26,910 nucleotides of DNA. It comes from Haplomitrium mnioides. Taxonomy: Eukaryota > Marchantiophyta > Haplomitriopsida > Calobryales. Below the pieces are notes generated by a model that saw only the letters and a program-made list of their open reading frames with translations, was not told the origin of the DNA and made no database searches. The DNA lies in assembly GCA_049999725.1 (NCBI GenBank), contig JBNGIS010008408.1, positions 1 to 26,910 on the forward strand, written 5' to 3'. This document shows, one piece after another, positions 8,234 through 19,699 of the stretch (position 1 is its first letter; each line of letters begins with the position of its first letter). A program made the translations under genes and the position numbers.

Positions 8234-11200
8234 TTAGCTACTTGTGTCAACTTCTTCGGATTCAGCTTCAAAAGATTCATCAAGATTAACATGATCTGCC
8301 TTAGTGTTAATATCATTGATTGAATCTCTTTCAAACATATCAGGATTGATTGCTTTTTGTCTTTTGTACTCAAACAAATTTGATTCAATGGTAGCTAGAG
8401 TGGTTTTTCTCTAGAAGTATTGTTTTTCTCTAATGGTTTTTTCTCTAATTTTGATATTAGAAGAAAATCAAAAGACAAAATCGTGATTTGTGTTACATCA
8501 ATCTATAACTTGGATTTGCATTGCCCTTATGTTGATGTTGTTTTTTTTGAGAAGTATTGTCCAAAAAATATATCCTTATCTTAAGAAAAAAACCATTGAA
8601 CATGTACTCGTTTCGGGTTTGGAGGTTCTTCCTTATCAAAAAACAAAACTTTGAGACTTTGGCAATCTAAAACAATTTGCCCTTTAGATTGAGTGATGCA
8701 ACAACACAAATAAACATTCTAGCTTTCACCTCACCTAGGTTGTCAAATTTGTGCCCATACCTAGTGTTGTGTGAAATAGTCCTTTCTCATGGCTTAGATG
8801 CTCCATCATATATTTCTTGATATGTAGAAAGTATATGTTCTACTAGAGCATCTCTCTCCAGTCTCTTGAATATCAAATTGAGAAACTAGACAAACACTTT
8901 GAGAATCATTGCAAATACCAGCCAACTGTGAAAGTAGAAAGGTGAATTCTACTTTGAGTCTTCATCTTTTTATTTCAAGGATGTAAGCTTGAATCTCTTG
9001 TTGGGCCAAAAAAAAGTCATTCACTAATTGAATAGCAAAAAGTGTAAAGAACTTGTAGCAGTTATCATTTATATTGTCCTTCATTGCAAAGACCACTTTC
9101 TTGGCGTAAACTTCTCTTTCTTCCTTTTGAGATCATTTGATTTCAGAATATGCCTTGAGAGGAATCAATATTGAACTTAAAATTTATTTGTCTACTTCAA
9201 GTAGCCACTTGAGTTGACAAATACCATCCAAAGATAACCAAAATTCATATGTTGAAAATTGTTTGCTCCAAATCTTTGCCTTGGAATCATTCGATTGGAA
9301 CTTGCAAGAATTGTTGATTAAAGGTAATATCATACATCCTTTGAACTAGAGAGGGACATTGTTGCAAAAAAATTTTAAAATCCCAAGTTTCCAATAAAAA
9401 AGTTACCTAAAGTTTAGGATTATATGATAAGTGTAGTACCTTGCTAAGACTCATAATTGTGAATGCTTTGATACATTTCAAATGTTTTTAGAATTTGTTG
9501 AACATTTGATCAACTTGTCATGAGTATAGCCAACCATGAGAAATCCCATCTTGAATTTTTGGAAAACATCCTTGGCAATAAGAAGACTAAGATATCCAAA
9601 TAAAATGGAACTCTTATTCTCTCATGTTGTATTGTCAAACTGAAGATACAAAGTTGGAAGCAATGTCTCTTCAAAGTCACATAATATTTTATTGAGCACG
9701 GTAATTGTCAAATTAGAATCGATTCTCAAGTTTCCGTAGGTTAAAAAGACCCTTGAAGAAAGCAAATAATTGAATATTAATGCATCAACAACATGCACAC
9801 CCACCAAACAATCTTTATCAATGTTTTTTGGTGGCAAATGTCAGTGTGAAATAGTTGTTTCTTTTAATCTATTCTATCAATAACAATTCCCAAGTACTTT
9901 TGACTGTCGTCATAACATTTTCTTTGATAGTTTGCAAGTTTTGTTCTTTCTTTTAGTTGTTGATCATGATGAAAAAACAATTGGTGATTCAAGAACAAAA
10001 CCTATGCGAGCATATGATTTGCAAAAAACAAAAACAATTCTTACTATTGTTTATTTAGCAAACGACTCTTTATTCAAAGCAACAATAGCAAAACTCGGTG
10101 CAAAGCTAAGGTCACTACCAACAATCATATCCATTTTCTTGTTTAATTCAACTCTTGACATGGTTTGGATTCAAACTAAAAGCAATAGACCCTATGCGAC
10201 CATAGACTTTGTTCTCACAACTCAAGTTGGTATGGTTTATTTCACTCAAATCTTGTTTGTTGAACAATTTAACAAAACAAATATCTTTTGGCACTAAGTT
10301 GAAAAAGCATAGCATCTCTAGAACTAAGTTTTGATTCTACTAAAAAGAGCACTAATTTATTGTAGTTTTCAAAAGAGAAGAAATTCGTTACCTTTGTCGG
10401 ACTCCAAGACGAATTTTTCTCGCAATGATTTTATTTCTTTGCATGTTTCACAAACAACAAATCTATTGCATTTTGGAATTCAAACATTTGGAAAATGAGT
10501 TTTCCAATATTTTGTAGAACCTAAAAAACTAAGAATGGAATCAAGATCTTTCTCTTTCAAATAAGTTGTATAGTAGTAATAAACTTCTCATTTAGTAAAA
10601 TTATCGAGAAAGTTATAAGCTTTATGAGTGGGCATTCTCTCGTAGTGTCTCTGAAAAAAACTATCCATCCATTTACGTATAAATACTCCTTTAGCAGAGA
10701 ATTCTCTATTTCTAAAAATACCTCTAGAATCTACATTTTTGAGATTTTGAATCCTTTGGATTCTATCATTTCTAATTAATAATATTAATTTGATGGCTCT
10801 TCGACAAACAATGATACCCTCTCGTAGAGTGAGCTGATTGTCAAATTAGAGTCTTTTCTTGGTATTTCCCACTGCAATGGGATATCTTGATTCTTTATGC
10901 TTTGTCAAATATATGTTTCTCTTACAATTTTCAAAAAATCTATCTTACACAACGACAAATAATTATTTCGATAATATGAAATTCTGCTCAATTTTTAAAT
11001 TGATATTGGATCGAGCTTTTTCTTCACAAAGCTCTCGTCATAATGGACTTTCGACAAAGAGTTTTTACGTAAAGTGTTTACCCATTCAGGTTTTACCCAT
11101 ACAAAGAATTCTTATGTAGTGTTGATCAATTTGGTACATAGGAGAATCTAGCCATTAGAGATAATTCATCGTCTTGAAAATCTTGAGCATCATCCATAAC

Positions 11201-12116
11201 ATTGTTTGTTCATTTGAAATAACTTTTCAAAGGATGAAGACCACCTTGAGGATTGGGAGAATTAGACCATACCAAAACAAAATCTTGATCAATATCTTGA
11301 ACATTAAAATTATTTTTTGTAAAATAATCGTTGCCCTTGGTGATGGCTCCAACAAAATATTGGTTGACTGAGACTTTTTTGTAGAATCATTTCCTAAACT
11401 GTCGTCTAAAGATTCTTCCAAAAGAATTTGGTTTCTTAAAGATTTCTTAATCTCATTGAGAGGTCTATTTGATTAGAAATCACTCGTTGTTTAAGTGGTG
11501 TTATCCGTGACAACGAATCATCTCCAAAATTGAAACCGTCCATGGATTCTATGCTTTTTGTGTTTTGGACAAACATATTCGGATCTTGAGCATCATTGTC
11601 TTCATCTAATGAGGACGAAAAAAGGTCCACAACCAAATGGAAATTCAAACTTGAACGTCTTTCTATTGATCTGTTGGAGTCGTCAAAAGAAAGACTCAAC
11701 TTTGACCACTTGATCGACAACAAAGATCCAATGCGTGTAGAAGGTTGAGTCTTGGATCCTATGTAAGCATTGGGATCTCTCTTGGATCTTTTGGAGGTAA
11801 GTTGTTCATCTTTTAATCCTATGCGTGCATTGGCTTCACTCCTTGGCCCTATGCACACATAAGGTTTAATCCCTAATCCTATACGAGCATAGGATTCACT
11901 TGCTCAATCTTCTTCAGTAGAGCTATTTGATTCAACAAACGCCATCTTTTTCCCTAAAATACTCGCAATCACACTTGATACTGTGGCTATTCCATCGCTT
12001 ACCTCCACAGAACAACAATTTGAAACAGTCTCTAGCTGTTGGCCAAAAGTAACACTTTTCTATGAACATGAATCTTGGAATTCTAATCTCTTCTTGCCTT
12101 TGAAAACTCCAGCCAT
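8234..12116 (-). pseudogene. Gene 2, copy 2b: full-length DUF7869-type protein gene, decayed
   Basis: This is the only copy with both ends. It runs from the ATG at 12116 (MAGVFKGKKRLEFQ) to a likely stop at 8236-8234 after an acidic tail (ESFEAESEEVDTSS). Exon 1 ends at 10392 with a donor (10391-10387) shared with 2a and 2c. An intron with palindromes follows. The core exon holds PPKNIDKDCLVGVHVVDALI, DSNLTITVL, LLPTLYLQFDN and MGFLMVGYTHD (9837 to about 9490). This series (xQLDN..ENKN, then FLxVGHTHxDIDQ) is how I recognise DUF7869, a eukaryotic family of unknown role. Downstream are blocks shared with 2c: SDSKAKIWSKQF, LLEVDxEILSS, SQKEER and a tail with F/L-x-IAKV. Many stops and a frameshift after GYTHD show it is dead. 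It is divergent from 1b. Confidence 0.7.
11718..11905 (-). repeat. Coding palindromic repeat of copy 2b
   Basis: Five to six units of 30 bp or so with CCTATGCGTGCATTGG-like palindromes. They lie in the position equivalent to 2127-2276 in 2a and partly read in frame as ARIG/AYIGS-type repeats. CCTATACGAGCATAGG at the right end is nearly perfect. Confidence 0.65.
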
Positions 12117-12280
12117 TATTCAAAAACAATAAAAAAAGAAACTATTTTATCAAATATTCTCAACTTCTAATGGCCTACCCAAAATGTGTGTTTTTGAGGA
12201 AAATTTTACAAAACGACAAAATTGTGATATTTTTGTGAAGGAAATGAAAAACAAAGCGAAGATATGAAAACAAGCAATGC

Positions 12281-12288
12281 TTTATATA
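12281..12288 (-). promoter_or_regulatory. TATA box of gene 2, copy 2b
   Basis: TATATAAA on the minus strand, about 165 bp upstream of the 2b ATG, lies inside a longer conserved block (GCAATGCTTTATATAC on the plus strand). Copy 2c has the same block, inverted, at 23507-23525, about 180 bp from its ATG. Conservation amid otherwise drifting intergenic DNA supports a core promoter. Confidence 0.55.
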
Positions 12289-12331
12289 CATGAATCTCAA
12301 GCATAGGACTCACTTGCTCAATCTTCCCTAG

Positions 12332-15300
12332 TTTGCTAAATATTTGTCGGACTTCGTCAACGCTTACCCGGGCGCAAAGGGAGTAGAAAAGGACTTTATA
12401 AGCTTTGAGATTTCAATCAAAATTTTGAAAGTAAAAATAGGAGTGCATGTCCAGCATTTTGTGCTGCATCTAAGTGTTGCTTTGATGACATTGGAAGTAA
12501 CAAATGGACTATCTGCTAGGAACAAGAGAAAAGAGGTGCAGCCAGTCGAGGCTCTGAAAAAGAAGAAACAAACACTACCGAAGAAAAAGCTTGTGCCCCC
12601 ACCACATGTTGAGAAGGAGCCAATACCCTCCCCATCTCCCATCGGTTCGTCTTTTGCTGCCTCCTCATCGTCAACTGATAGTAGTTTAGACGAGGAAGAA
12701 GAGCCTAAGCTAGTGCAAGATCCAACCTCTAGAGCAAAAAAACAATCTCACAAGGGGTTGCAGACATTCCAAAAATGAGAGCAGGTAGATCCTCCAACAG
12801 TGTTTGAGGAAGACAAGAACAAGATTCAAGAGTCTGCCATCCAGCGGTGCAGAATCCGTGAGCCTCAAAAAACAATTGGGTAGAGAATTTAAACCTTCCA
12901 AAGCATGGAATGGACAATTAGGGGCTATTCCAAATTATGAGGTTAAATGAAGACTTTGTAGAGCTTTTGGAGTGGAGAATGATAAAAAATAAGTATATGC
13001 ATAGTTTTTTTTATCATTGTGATGGACTCAAAGTGCAAGTTGAAAGTTAAGTCAGAGTTCGAGCTGAGGAACCCTAACAAATACAAATACGAGATTACAG
13101 GAGGCAATCACAGTGTTGCTGCAAGGCAGCTTTAACTCACAAAATATGGAGTGAAAAATTCCATACAGTTGTTCTGTAACTGCTATGTCTACGTGAGCCT
13201 GACACAACAGAAGCCCTCATATTTGCAATCAATGACAATTGCAACTAACAATACAAGTTGAAAATGACATCAATTCAGAAAGTCGAGTATTGGCATCAAA
13301 GATACATGCTGAGTAGGATGGTGTCATCCTAAAAATTAAAAAGAGAGTTAGTGCTTGAGACTTTGGAGATTAAGCCAAAGTTCACTCTTGAGAAGACCGT
13401 CTTTTCTCAAGACAATTGGTTCCAATCAACGTTTAGAAGTGGAGAGCTTAAGGAGTTACAACAAAGCATTTTTTTTTATGTGGGAGAAGAACTTGGTGAA
13501 GGGCCAGAAGCCAAAGGCCAAAGGTTCTTTAAGAATGGAAGACATTAAAAAGACATCGTTGAGGTCTTTTCAAGGTCTTCTCGATGAAATAAAAATTTAT
13601 ATTTTGAAACATGTGGAAGCTGGAGAGCTTTCGATTGAAGAAATGTCTTAGGAATTGGAGAGACATAAGGTTTTAGTTGTGATGGTGAAGTCTTTTTGCT
13701 CCAAGGTGTGATGCAAAATGTGGGAAAAAGCATGGATGGAGTATCCCATCCACATTGAAGAGTTGAAGATGTCATCATTTTATTCGAGTTTTGAGAAATT
13801 ATTGGTAAGTATTTTTTTTTCTATTTTTCAATTCTATTTCTAATTTGTTTTTGAAAGGTTCAAGAGTCCATGCTCGCATGGACTCTCAAGTCTCTATGCA
13901 CCTAGACTCTTGAAACCATGCTTGCATAGACTCTCGAGAGTCCGTGCTCGCAAAGACTCTTGAGAGTCCTTGCTCGCATGGACTTTCCAGTCTCTATTCA
14001 CTTAGCAACTTAGTCTCTTCTTGCATTTGACTCAATTTTTTTGTTTGTTGTTCTCGTCTAACTTGTTTCTCCTTGCTATGTATATAGCGACAAAATATTC
14101 AAACGACAACTTACCAAAATATTTATGACCAGTGCTAAAAGGCGAAAGAAATCGGGGATCAAAGAAGCCCCTACTGATAAAGACTAGGCCTTGACTCTTG
14201 TCTGCTACCCCTCTGCTTTTCTGCTCCATTTCTAGAAAGCAAGAAGGTGGAAGACAAGACAACAAAATGAAATTGTTGCCTCTCTAATCGAAAGAGGTCC
14301 CAAAGAGCAAGACAAGGACTTAATGTCCTATTTCGATGAACTCAACCTGGCATTTTATCAAGTCCACAAGGAGGCTACTACTCAACAGTTGAAGGGATTA
14401 GTAAAACCTAGATGTTTCACTATAGCTATTGTTGATATTCCTTACAGCTATAACCTTAAAAAACCCAAGCATGATGATTCAGAACCCTTTACCAAGGATG
14501 ATATTTTTGACATGGTTTCTTCTTTTGCGACCATTACAACTTCCAACTTTTGGTCGTTTGCTATTATCCATTCTTCCCAACAATTTAGTATTGTCAAGGA
14601 TGCTCTACTTTAAGGTTTGTTGTGCCATCGACCATGATGTCTAGTAAGTTGTATTTTGATATTTTCATTTGCTAGTTTACTAGTTTTATTTTTGCCTTTA
14701 CTTTCTTTCCTTTATCTCATCTGTTTTATTTTATTACTACATGGACAAAAGTAGTATTCGTCATTCAAGTGGTTCTTGAACCACTCACGCCTATGAGCAA
14801 TAGATTATAGGCTACTGGACTAAGAGGGCAAGCGGAGCATGAAGCTCTTCAACTTGCAATTTGATGATGCAAGTCGACATCCTCGACAAATTATGCATAG
14901 TGTTTTCAGTTGCCCAACTGTTTTGGCAAATCTCAAGCATTTAGGAGATGATACTCTTGTGAATGTCTATCAAAAGCCTTAGGCTTTATATAACTTTTTT
15001 ATTGACCATTCGTCAACAGAGCAAGATTGGATCTTAAATCTTTGCTTTAGGTCTGGCACAAGCCTTCTCAGTGCTTTGAAGTTGATGCAAAATTGCATCG
15101 CCATCGAATATAATAGATGTTAGTTTATCTATATTCCCCAAAGGGTTTTGACGATGGCTTCTTTGCCATTTGATGTGACAAAATCATAGATTGTATATGC
15201 ACACTACAAGGAGCTTGTTCCTCTTGGTATTATTGGTGCTCTTGGCAAGTATATTGCAATTTTTGGGACTAGAGAGTCTCAATAAGACTTTCTAGCGGCT

Positions 15301-15387
15301 CTAGATGCTGAAGCTTTACTTCAAGTTTATTTAGATGAGACCATTCCTTCTTAAGAGGATATAGCTCAAATTGCAACATTAAACTGA
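12332..15387 (+). pseudogene. Gene 1, copy 1b: ParB-like/DNA methyltransferase fusion lacking exon 1
   Basis: It begins at an AG (12330-12331) followed by FAKYLSDFVNAYPGAK, which aligns with the start of exon 2 of 1a; exon 1 and most of intron 1 are gone. The linker (KKKKQTLPKKK, then a Pro/Ser run and DEEEE) is open to 12775. The ParB-like motif is YEITGGNHSVAARQL (13088-13132), then a stop. Intron 2 is 13805-14087 (gtaagt...tatag) and intron 3 starts at 14644 (gtaagt). Motif IV is intact as AIVDIPYSYNL (14425-14457). Motif I is damaged: DWILNLCFRSGTSL (15025-15066) has lost the first glycine. Multiple stops are present. The last exon ends near 15387, with AATAAA at 15403. It is diverged from 2b. 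Confidence 0.73.
13858..14012. repeat. Palindromic repeat array in intron 2 of copy 1b
   Basis: Five to six units with the core GAGTCCATGCTCGCATGGAC. Spacing is near 24-30 bp, and some units are joined by doubled GAGAG linkers. It occupies the same intron as the larger array in 1a, so the array existed before the copies separated and its unit sequence has drifted (GCTCGC here, GCGCGC there). Confidence 0.85.
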
Positions 15388-15402
15388 TGTAATTTTGTAA
15401 AT

Positions 15403-15408
15403 AATAAA
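15403..15408 (+). terminator. AATAAA polyadenylation signal after copy 1b
   Basis: AATAAA about 15 bases after the likely stop of copy 1b, parallel to 6801-6806 after 1a. Confidence 0.55.
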
Positions 15409-15791
15409 GTATTTTTCTACAAAATATTATTGGATTTGTATTCATTCTTGTTCTATTCCAAATCCAATTTATGAAGTATTTTCTTCATGATTCAATTTTC
15501 TTCGATTTATTATTTTTGAACAGAATTTACTGGTTTTTATAAAAATTATCAATGAAGTCCTTGTTGGTATGGAAGCTCCCTCTCTTTCTATTTTGATTTC
15601 AGTTCAAGCTTTCTTGAAAAATGAGTTTTTGCAGTCTTTACTTATAAGTGCTTTTGTAGTCCATGTGTCCAAGTACTCAGAAGTCCATGCTCGCTTGGGT
15701 TTTAGTTGTCCATGCGCGCATGGGCTTTAGCTGTCTAAGCAAGTGTGGGGTTTAGTTGTCTAAATGTGCATGGGACTTATCAAACCAAACA
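15409..15791 (+). repeat. 3' flank of copy 1b, left part, with palindromes
   Basis: No gene. It is AT-rich to 15650, then variants of the palindrome appear (TTGTCCATGCGCGCATGGGC at 15707-15726, and weaker ones to 15775). The flank is interrupted at 15791 by the retrotransposon and resumes at 20637 with the same style of repeat. Confidence 0.6.
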
Positions 15792-16180
15792 TGTAAAACA
15801 ACTCAAGGACCAAATCCAAATGACTAAGAACTCATAGTGAACTCTAATAGAGTTCTTCAACCAAAAGCAACTCAAGGTCCAAGCAAAGACCAAGAGTGCA
15901 AGCAAAAGCCAAACAACTAAAGAACCCAAGTGATTCAAGAGGAAATCTAGAATGAAGAGTGGGGTTAAGAAGCCATTCTATTTATACAAGAGAACAAGGT
16001 GTCATCCCTCTTTCTTCACTTATAAGTCACTTCTAGTTTCAGTCCTAAAAGTGAATCTCTGCTAAAACTCACTTTGAAGGCAAGTAATCTTATCTCAACC
16101 CTAGAAGTGACTCTCTACCACTTCCTTCACTCCTCTCTATTTTCTTATAAATAGCACAACCTTATGCTTGTACTATTACA
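15792..16180 (-). repeat. 3' LTR of the chromovirus
   Basis: Plus-strand reading starts TGTAAAACAACTC and ends TTGTACTATTACA. It is the same length as the right LTR and alignable without large gaps. Outer end on the plus strand is 15792, inner end 16180. No clear purine-rich tract is visible next to 16180; the inner flank has only a weak AGAAGGCAAAG on the minus strand. Confidence 0.93.
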
Positions 16181-16230
16181 TGATCACTTTGCCTTCTAAT
16201 CGATGACGTCCTTATTATTGCCACAACTTT

Positions 16231-16507
16231 CAAATATTTGAATAGCCTCTTGAGCATTCTCAAGATTTGAAGAAGGTTTTCAAGTAGCATCATGAAGTGG
16301 ATAGCTTTTTCACAAAACCTTGTATTGAACTTGTGGATGCCGCCCTTGTTTAATAACTATTTTTGCTAAAATGTGGTCCACCTCAAATTCTTTATTATCA
16401 TCAAGAACAATAGTGAGAGGAGGAAGTTGAACATGATTTGGAAAAGAAGATGGACTAGGAACAAAAGGTTTAAGTTTAGAGACATGAAACACAAGATGAA
16501 TTTTCAT
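16231..16507 (-). pseudogene. pol: Integrase C-terminus and chromodomain
   Basis: Reads KIHLVFHVSKLKPF, the conserved end of Ty3/gypsy integrase, then a proline-rich spacer and a chromodomain starting at about 16390 (EFEVDHILAKIVIKQGRHPQ, then QYKVL). The reading continues past a TGA at 16310-16312 through KSYPLHDAT, a second TGA and NLENAQEAIQIFE. Both TGA codons stand where chromodomains have tryptophan, as G-to-A changes would produce. Chromodomains steer integration toward particular chromatin; here the domain is recognisable but interrupted. Confidence 0.85.
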
Positions 16508-16639
16508 ACAAAGAGGAAGGTGAAGCTTAAAAGCAATACGAGAAATGACCTAAGAAATAGAGAAAAGACCAATCCAAGTACAAGATACCTTACAAACTTG
16601 AGTATCTAAAGACAATAAGAGATCGTGAGTAGACAACAC

Positions 16640-17508
16640 AACTTGGTCATCTAAAACATAAGAGAAATTACAATGACAACTATCGAGATATTGTTATTGT
16701 CGATTTTGAGCAACAGTAAGATGGTTGCGAGCATCTTGCAAGGAAGAAGATAAACAAGACAAAAAAAAGTAGAAATACTTGGAACATTGGAAGAAGAAGG
16801 AGAAAGCAAACCATCAAGAACAAGAGGATGTTGACCCAAATTAAGAGAGAAATGAGAAAACCCTGTACTTGCTTATTTAGAGTTGTTGTAGGCGAACTCA
16901 ACATTCGGTAAAAACCTTTCCTAATCGGTATAATGAACATTGATGAACGCGCAAAGCATATTCTCTATAGTGTGATTAACATGCTATGTTTGCCTATTTG
17001 TTTGAGGATGATGAGTAGTAGAGATAGAGAGTTTGGTACCTAAAAGAGTAAACAACTCTTGCTATAACTTTTCAATGAATTGTGGATCTCTATCAGATAT
17101 TAATACCTTTGGTATGCCATGATATCGAAAGACAATATCAAAGTAAATCTTTGCCAATTGTAGAGGATCCATCGTATCTACTATTGGTGCTAGATGAATT
17201 TGTTTGCTTAGCTTATCTACAAACACCACAATGGCAGTAAACCCACGAAGTGTGGTGGGAAGCAAAGTGACAAGATCTAAACTTACATGCTCTCATCGAG
17301 CTGTAGGATTTGTTAATGGTTGAAGAAGACGAACTGGTTTTTGATTTGAAGCCTTGTTTCGTTGACAACTCTCACAAGAATCAACAAAGCCCCGAACATC
17401 TCGAGCTAAGTTTGGCCACCACCAAGTATGTTGAAGCAACTTTATAGTCTTGTCTACTCTAAGATGCTCAAAGATTGGAATGTCATGTGCTTCTTGTAAA
17501 TGGGCCAT
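16640..17508 (-). pseudogene. pol: Integrase (zinc-binding and catalytic core), decayed
   Basis: The HHCC zinc domain reads AHDIPIFEHLRVDKT...SCESCQRNKAS (17500-17340). The core has SLDLVTLLP with the first Asp, then FTAIVVFVDKLSKQIHLAP, and HGIPKVLISDRDPQF with the second Asp (about 17125-17070). The catalytic Glu position in the QTxxxVN motif is a stop (TAG on the minus strand, 16986-16984). Further stops lie before the C-terminal segment. Confidence 0.9.
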
Positions 17509-17523
17509 TTGAAGCGCATCATC

Positions 17524-18180
17524 TTATGGAATATATCTTTGATAGCATTGATAGAAAATACCATCACAAATGGAAAGGATATGATAATCACTATCTCTGA
17601 CCACCAAATGTGCCTTAATAAGATTAAAAAATACATCTACATATAACTTTTGTCGAAAGCCATCATTGGTTGCTTCATCAAGATGCAATATATGAACATT
17701 TGCAACCTCTAATGTATTTAAACGATGATCCGATCTTTGTGACAATGCATCAGAAATAGCATGGAACCTTCCAGGCTTGTAATCCAACTTAATATCAAAG
17801 AGCTGCAATTGATCTTCCCATCGATAATGACGCCTTGTCATATTTTCCAACTGAATTGATTGCAGCAAGAATTTGTGATCGGTGTGCATAAGTACATGCT
17901 TTCCTAAAAGATAGTGTCTCCAAAATTTGATAGCATAAACCATTGCCAATTGCTCTCTATCCATTGCATAATAATTTCTCTCTGTTGCATTTAGCCAGCA
18001 TAGCACGAAGGCAATCAAATGAAGTCCATCATCAAATTCTTCTTGCAACACTACTCCAATAACAAAATTAGAGGCATCAAAATCAACTATACAATGTGTA
18101 TTTGGATTATACAGTTGTAGAATTGGACGAGAAGACATTACATCATTGAGTTGGTGAAATGCCTTTTGCTCTTTAGTCAT
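17524..18180 (-). pseudogene. pol: RNase H domain of pol
   Basis: A 218-codon stretch without stops, the longest open piece in the window. It holds the Ty3/gypsy RNase H pattern: IVDFDASNFVIGVVLQ (first Asp), REQLAMVYAIKFWRHYL (Glu), LMHTDHKFLLQSI (Asp), then DIKLDYKPGRFHAISDALSQR (Asp). After it a spacer leads to the integrase zinc domain. It would degrade RNA of the RNA/DNA hybrid during reverse transcription. The neighbouring RT segment ends 10 bp upstream at a break. Confidence 0.92.
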
Positions 18181-18189
18181 CCATTGGAA

Positions 18190-19220
18190 CTATACCTCTT
18201 TGCCTAGCAAATCCGTAAGCGTTCTAGCAATATGAGCATAGTAATAGATGAATCTTTGATAAAAACTTGCCAATCCAGTGAAAGCTAGAACATCCTTTGC
18301 ATCATTTGGTGTTGGCCACTCTGTAATAACTTTAATCTTCTCTTCCTTCATCTTGATGCCATTTGCAAACACTTTATGCTCTAGGTAAGCCACCTCTTGC
18401 TTCTAAAACTCACATTTGGACTTTTGCAATAAAACTTCCAATTGTGTAGTCTTTGTAATACTTCTTTAAGATGATCACGATGCTCAACTTCACTTTTACT
18501 AAAGAAAATTATATTGTCCAAAAATACCAACACTGAATTATATACTAAACCATCAAAAACTCAATGCATTTGATTCATGAATATTGTTAGAGCACAAGTA
18601 AGGCCAAATGTAAGAACCTTCCACTCAAAATACCCATGTCTTGTACAAATAGAAATCTTTGACACATCACTTGGCTTGATAGGAATTTTCCAATAACCAC
18701 TTTAAAGATCCAACTTAGAAAAGAATTGCGCACCACTCAACTGATCCAACAAATCATCAATATAAGGTAAAAATTAGGTATTCTTCACTGTTTGGCTATT
18801 CAAGCCTTGATAACCTGTACTAAAACCAAATCCACCATCTTTCTTTGGCACAAAGAATACCGGAGCTCTCCAAGTCAAAGTACTATGTTGAATGAAATTC
18901 TTCTCAAGTAGATCCATCAATGTCTTTCAAAGCTCCTCTAATTCTTATGGTGATAACCAATATATAGGTTGATTATAAAGAGTACTTCTTGAAGTCAACT
19001 CAGTCGAAAAAGACATTTCTCAATCATGTGGCATTCTTTTTGTCAAATCCTCTAAAAACACGTCTGTAAACTCTTTCAAAATATCATCTATCATTGAAAA
19101 AGGCAAAATATTTCCTCCCTCTTTATTCAAGTCCATGATGGGTTTGATCCAAACAGCAATGATAAGCAACTCTTGCTCCACTGAACTAACATGTTGAACT
19201 GATTTAGGCTTCTTCACCAA
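18190..19220 (-). pseudogene. pol: Reverse transcriptase domain of pol, interrupted
   Basis: The N-terminal part reads ILKEFTDVFLEDLTKRMP (about 19090-19030). It is followed, through several stops, by LDL-stop-SGYWKIPI, FEWKVLTFGL, and VLVFLDNIIFFSKSEVEHRD (about 18525-18470). The catalytic YxDD appears as FLDN, so the second Asp is lost. The connection segment VFANGIKMKEEKIKVI, ASFYQRFIYYYAHIART (18380-18210) is clear. The domain copies the element's RNA into DNA; this copy cannot. Confidence 0.9.
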
Positions 19221-19319
19221 CGATATCGAACACTCTAAATGAAATTTCTTTCCTTGTAGGGTAGCTTGAATATGTCATATTGCTTAATCAAATTGAGTGG
19301 ATCCATCTTCAAGCCAAGG

Positions 19320-19600
19320 AAACCCTAAAATGATGTCATATTGTAGAGGTGCAATAACAAATTGCATAGATTCCGTGTACTCTTTTCCAATCTTTAAAAA
19401 GAATGGCTTTTGAGAACACGTTATACTTTTGGCCATCATCTATAGTCACAACACTCCCCTTAATAGACCTAAATTTTTCTTTGATTATCTTAGCAACGTA
19501 GTGACATTAAATTTTCAAAACTCCCGTTATCCACCAACATTCTACAAGATTGCTCCTCAATCATACCATCAAGATGGAACAAAGTACCTCGAATTAGAGC
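19320..19600 (-). pseudogene. pol: Retropepsin-like protease segment
   Basis: MLVDNGSFENL (about 19540-19505) stands at the active-site position, with Asn where DSG/DTG has Ser/Thr. Further on, PLQYDIILGFPWLEDGS (about 19355-19305) is the typical second protease motif. Stops and frameshifts lie between. Confidence 0.75.
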
Positions 19601-19699
19601 TTGCAAAAGTTTGAGTACGTTGTTTGAATAGTTGAGAACGTGGCTTAGCTTCTATAGTAGTAAGTAGTGAGTCATGCCTCTCCATCATATGCATTGTTT

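Noticed and set aside
12364-12642. 92-codon minus-strand frame
   Set aside because: Antisense to the Lys-rich linker of copy 1b, which has homology on the plus strand.
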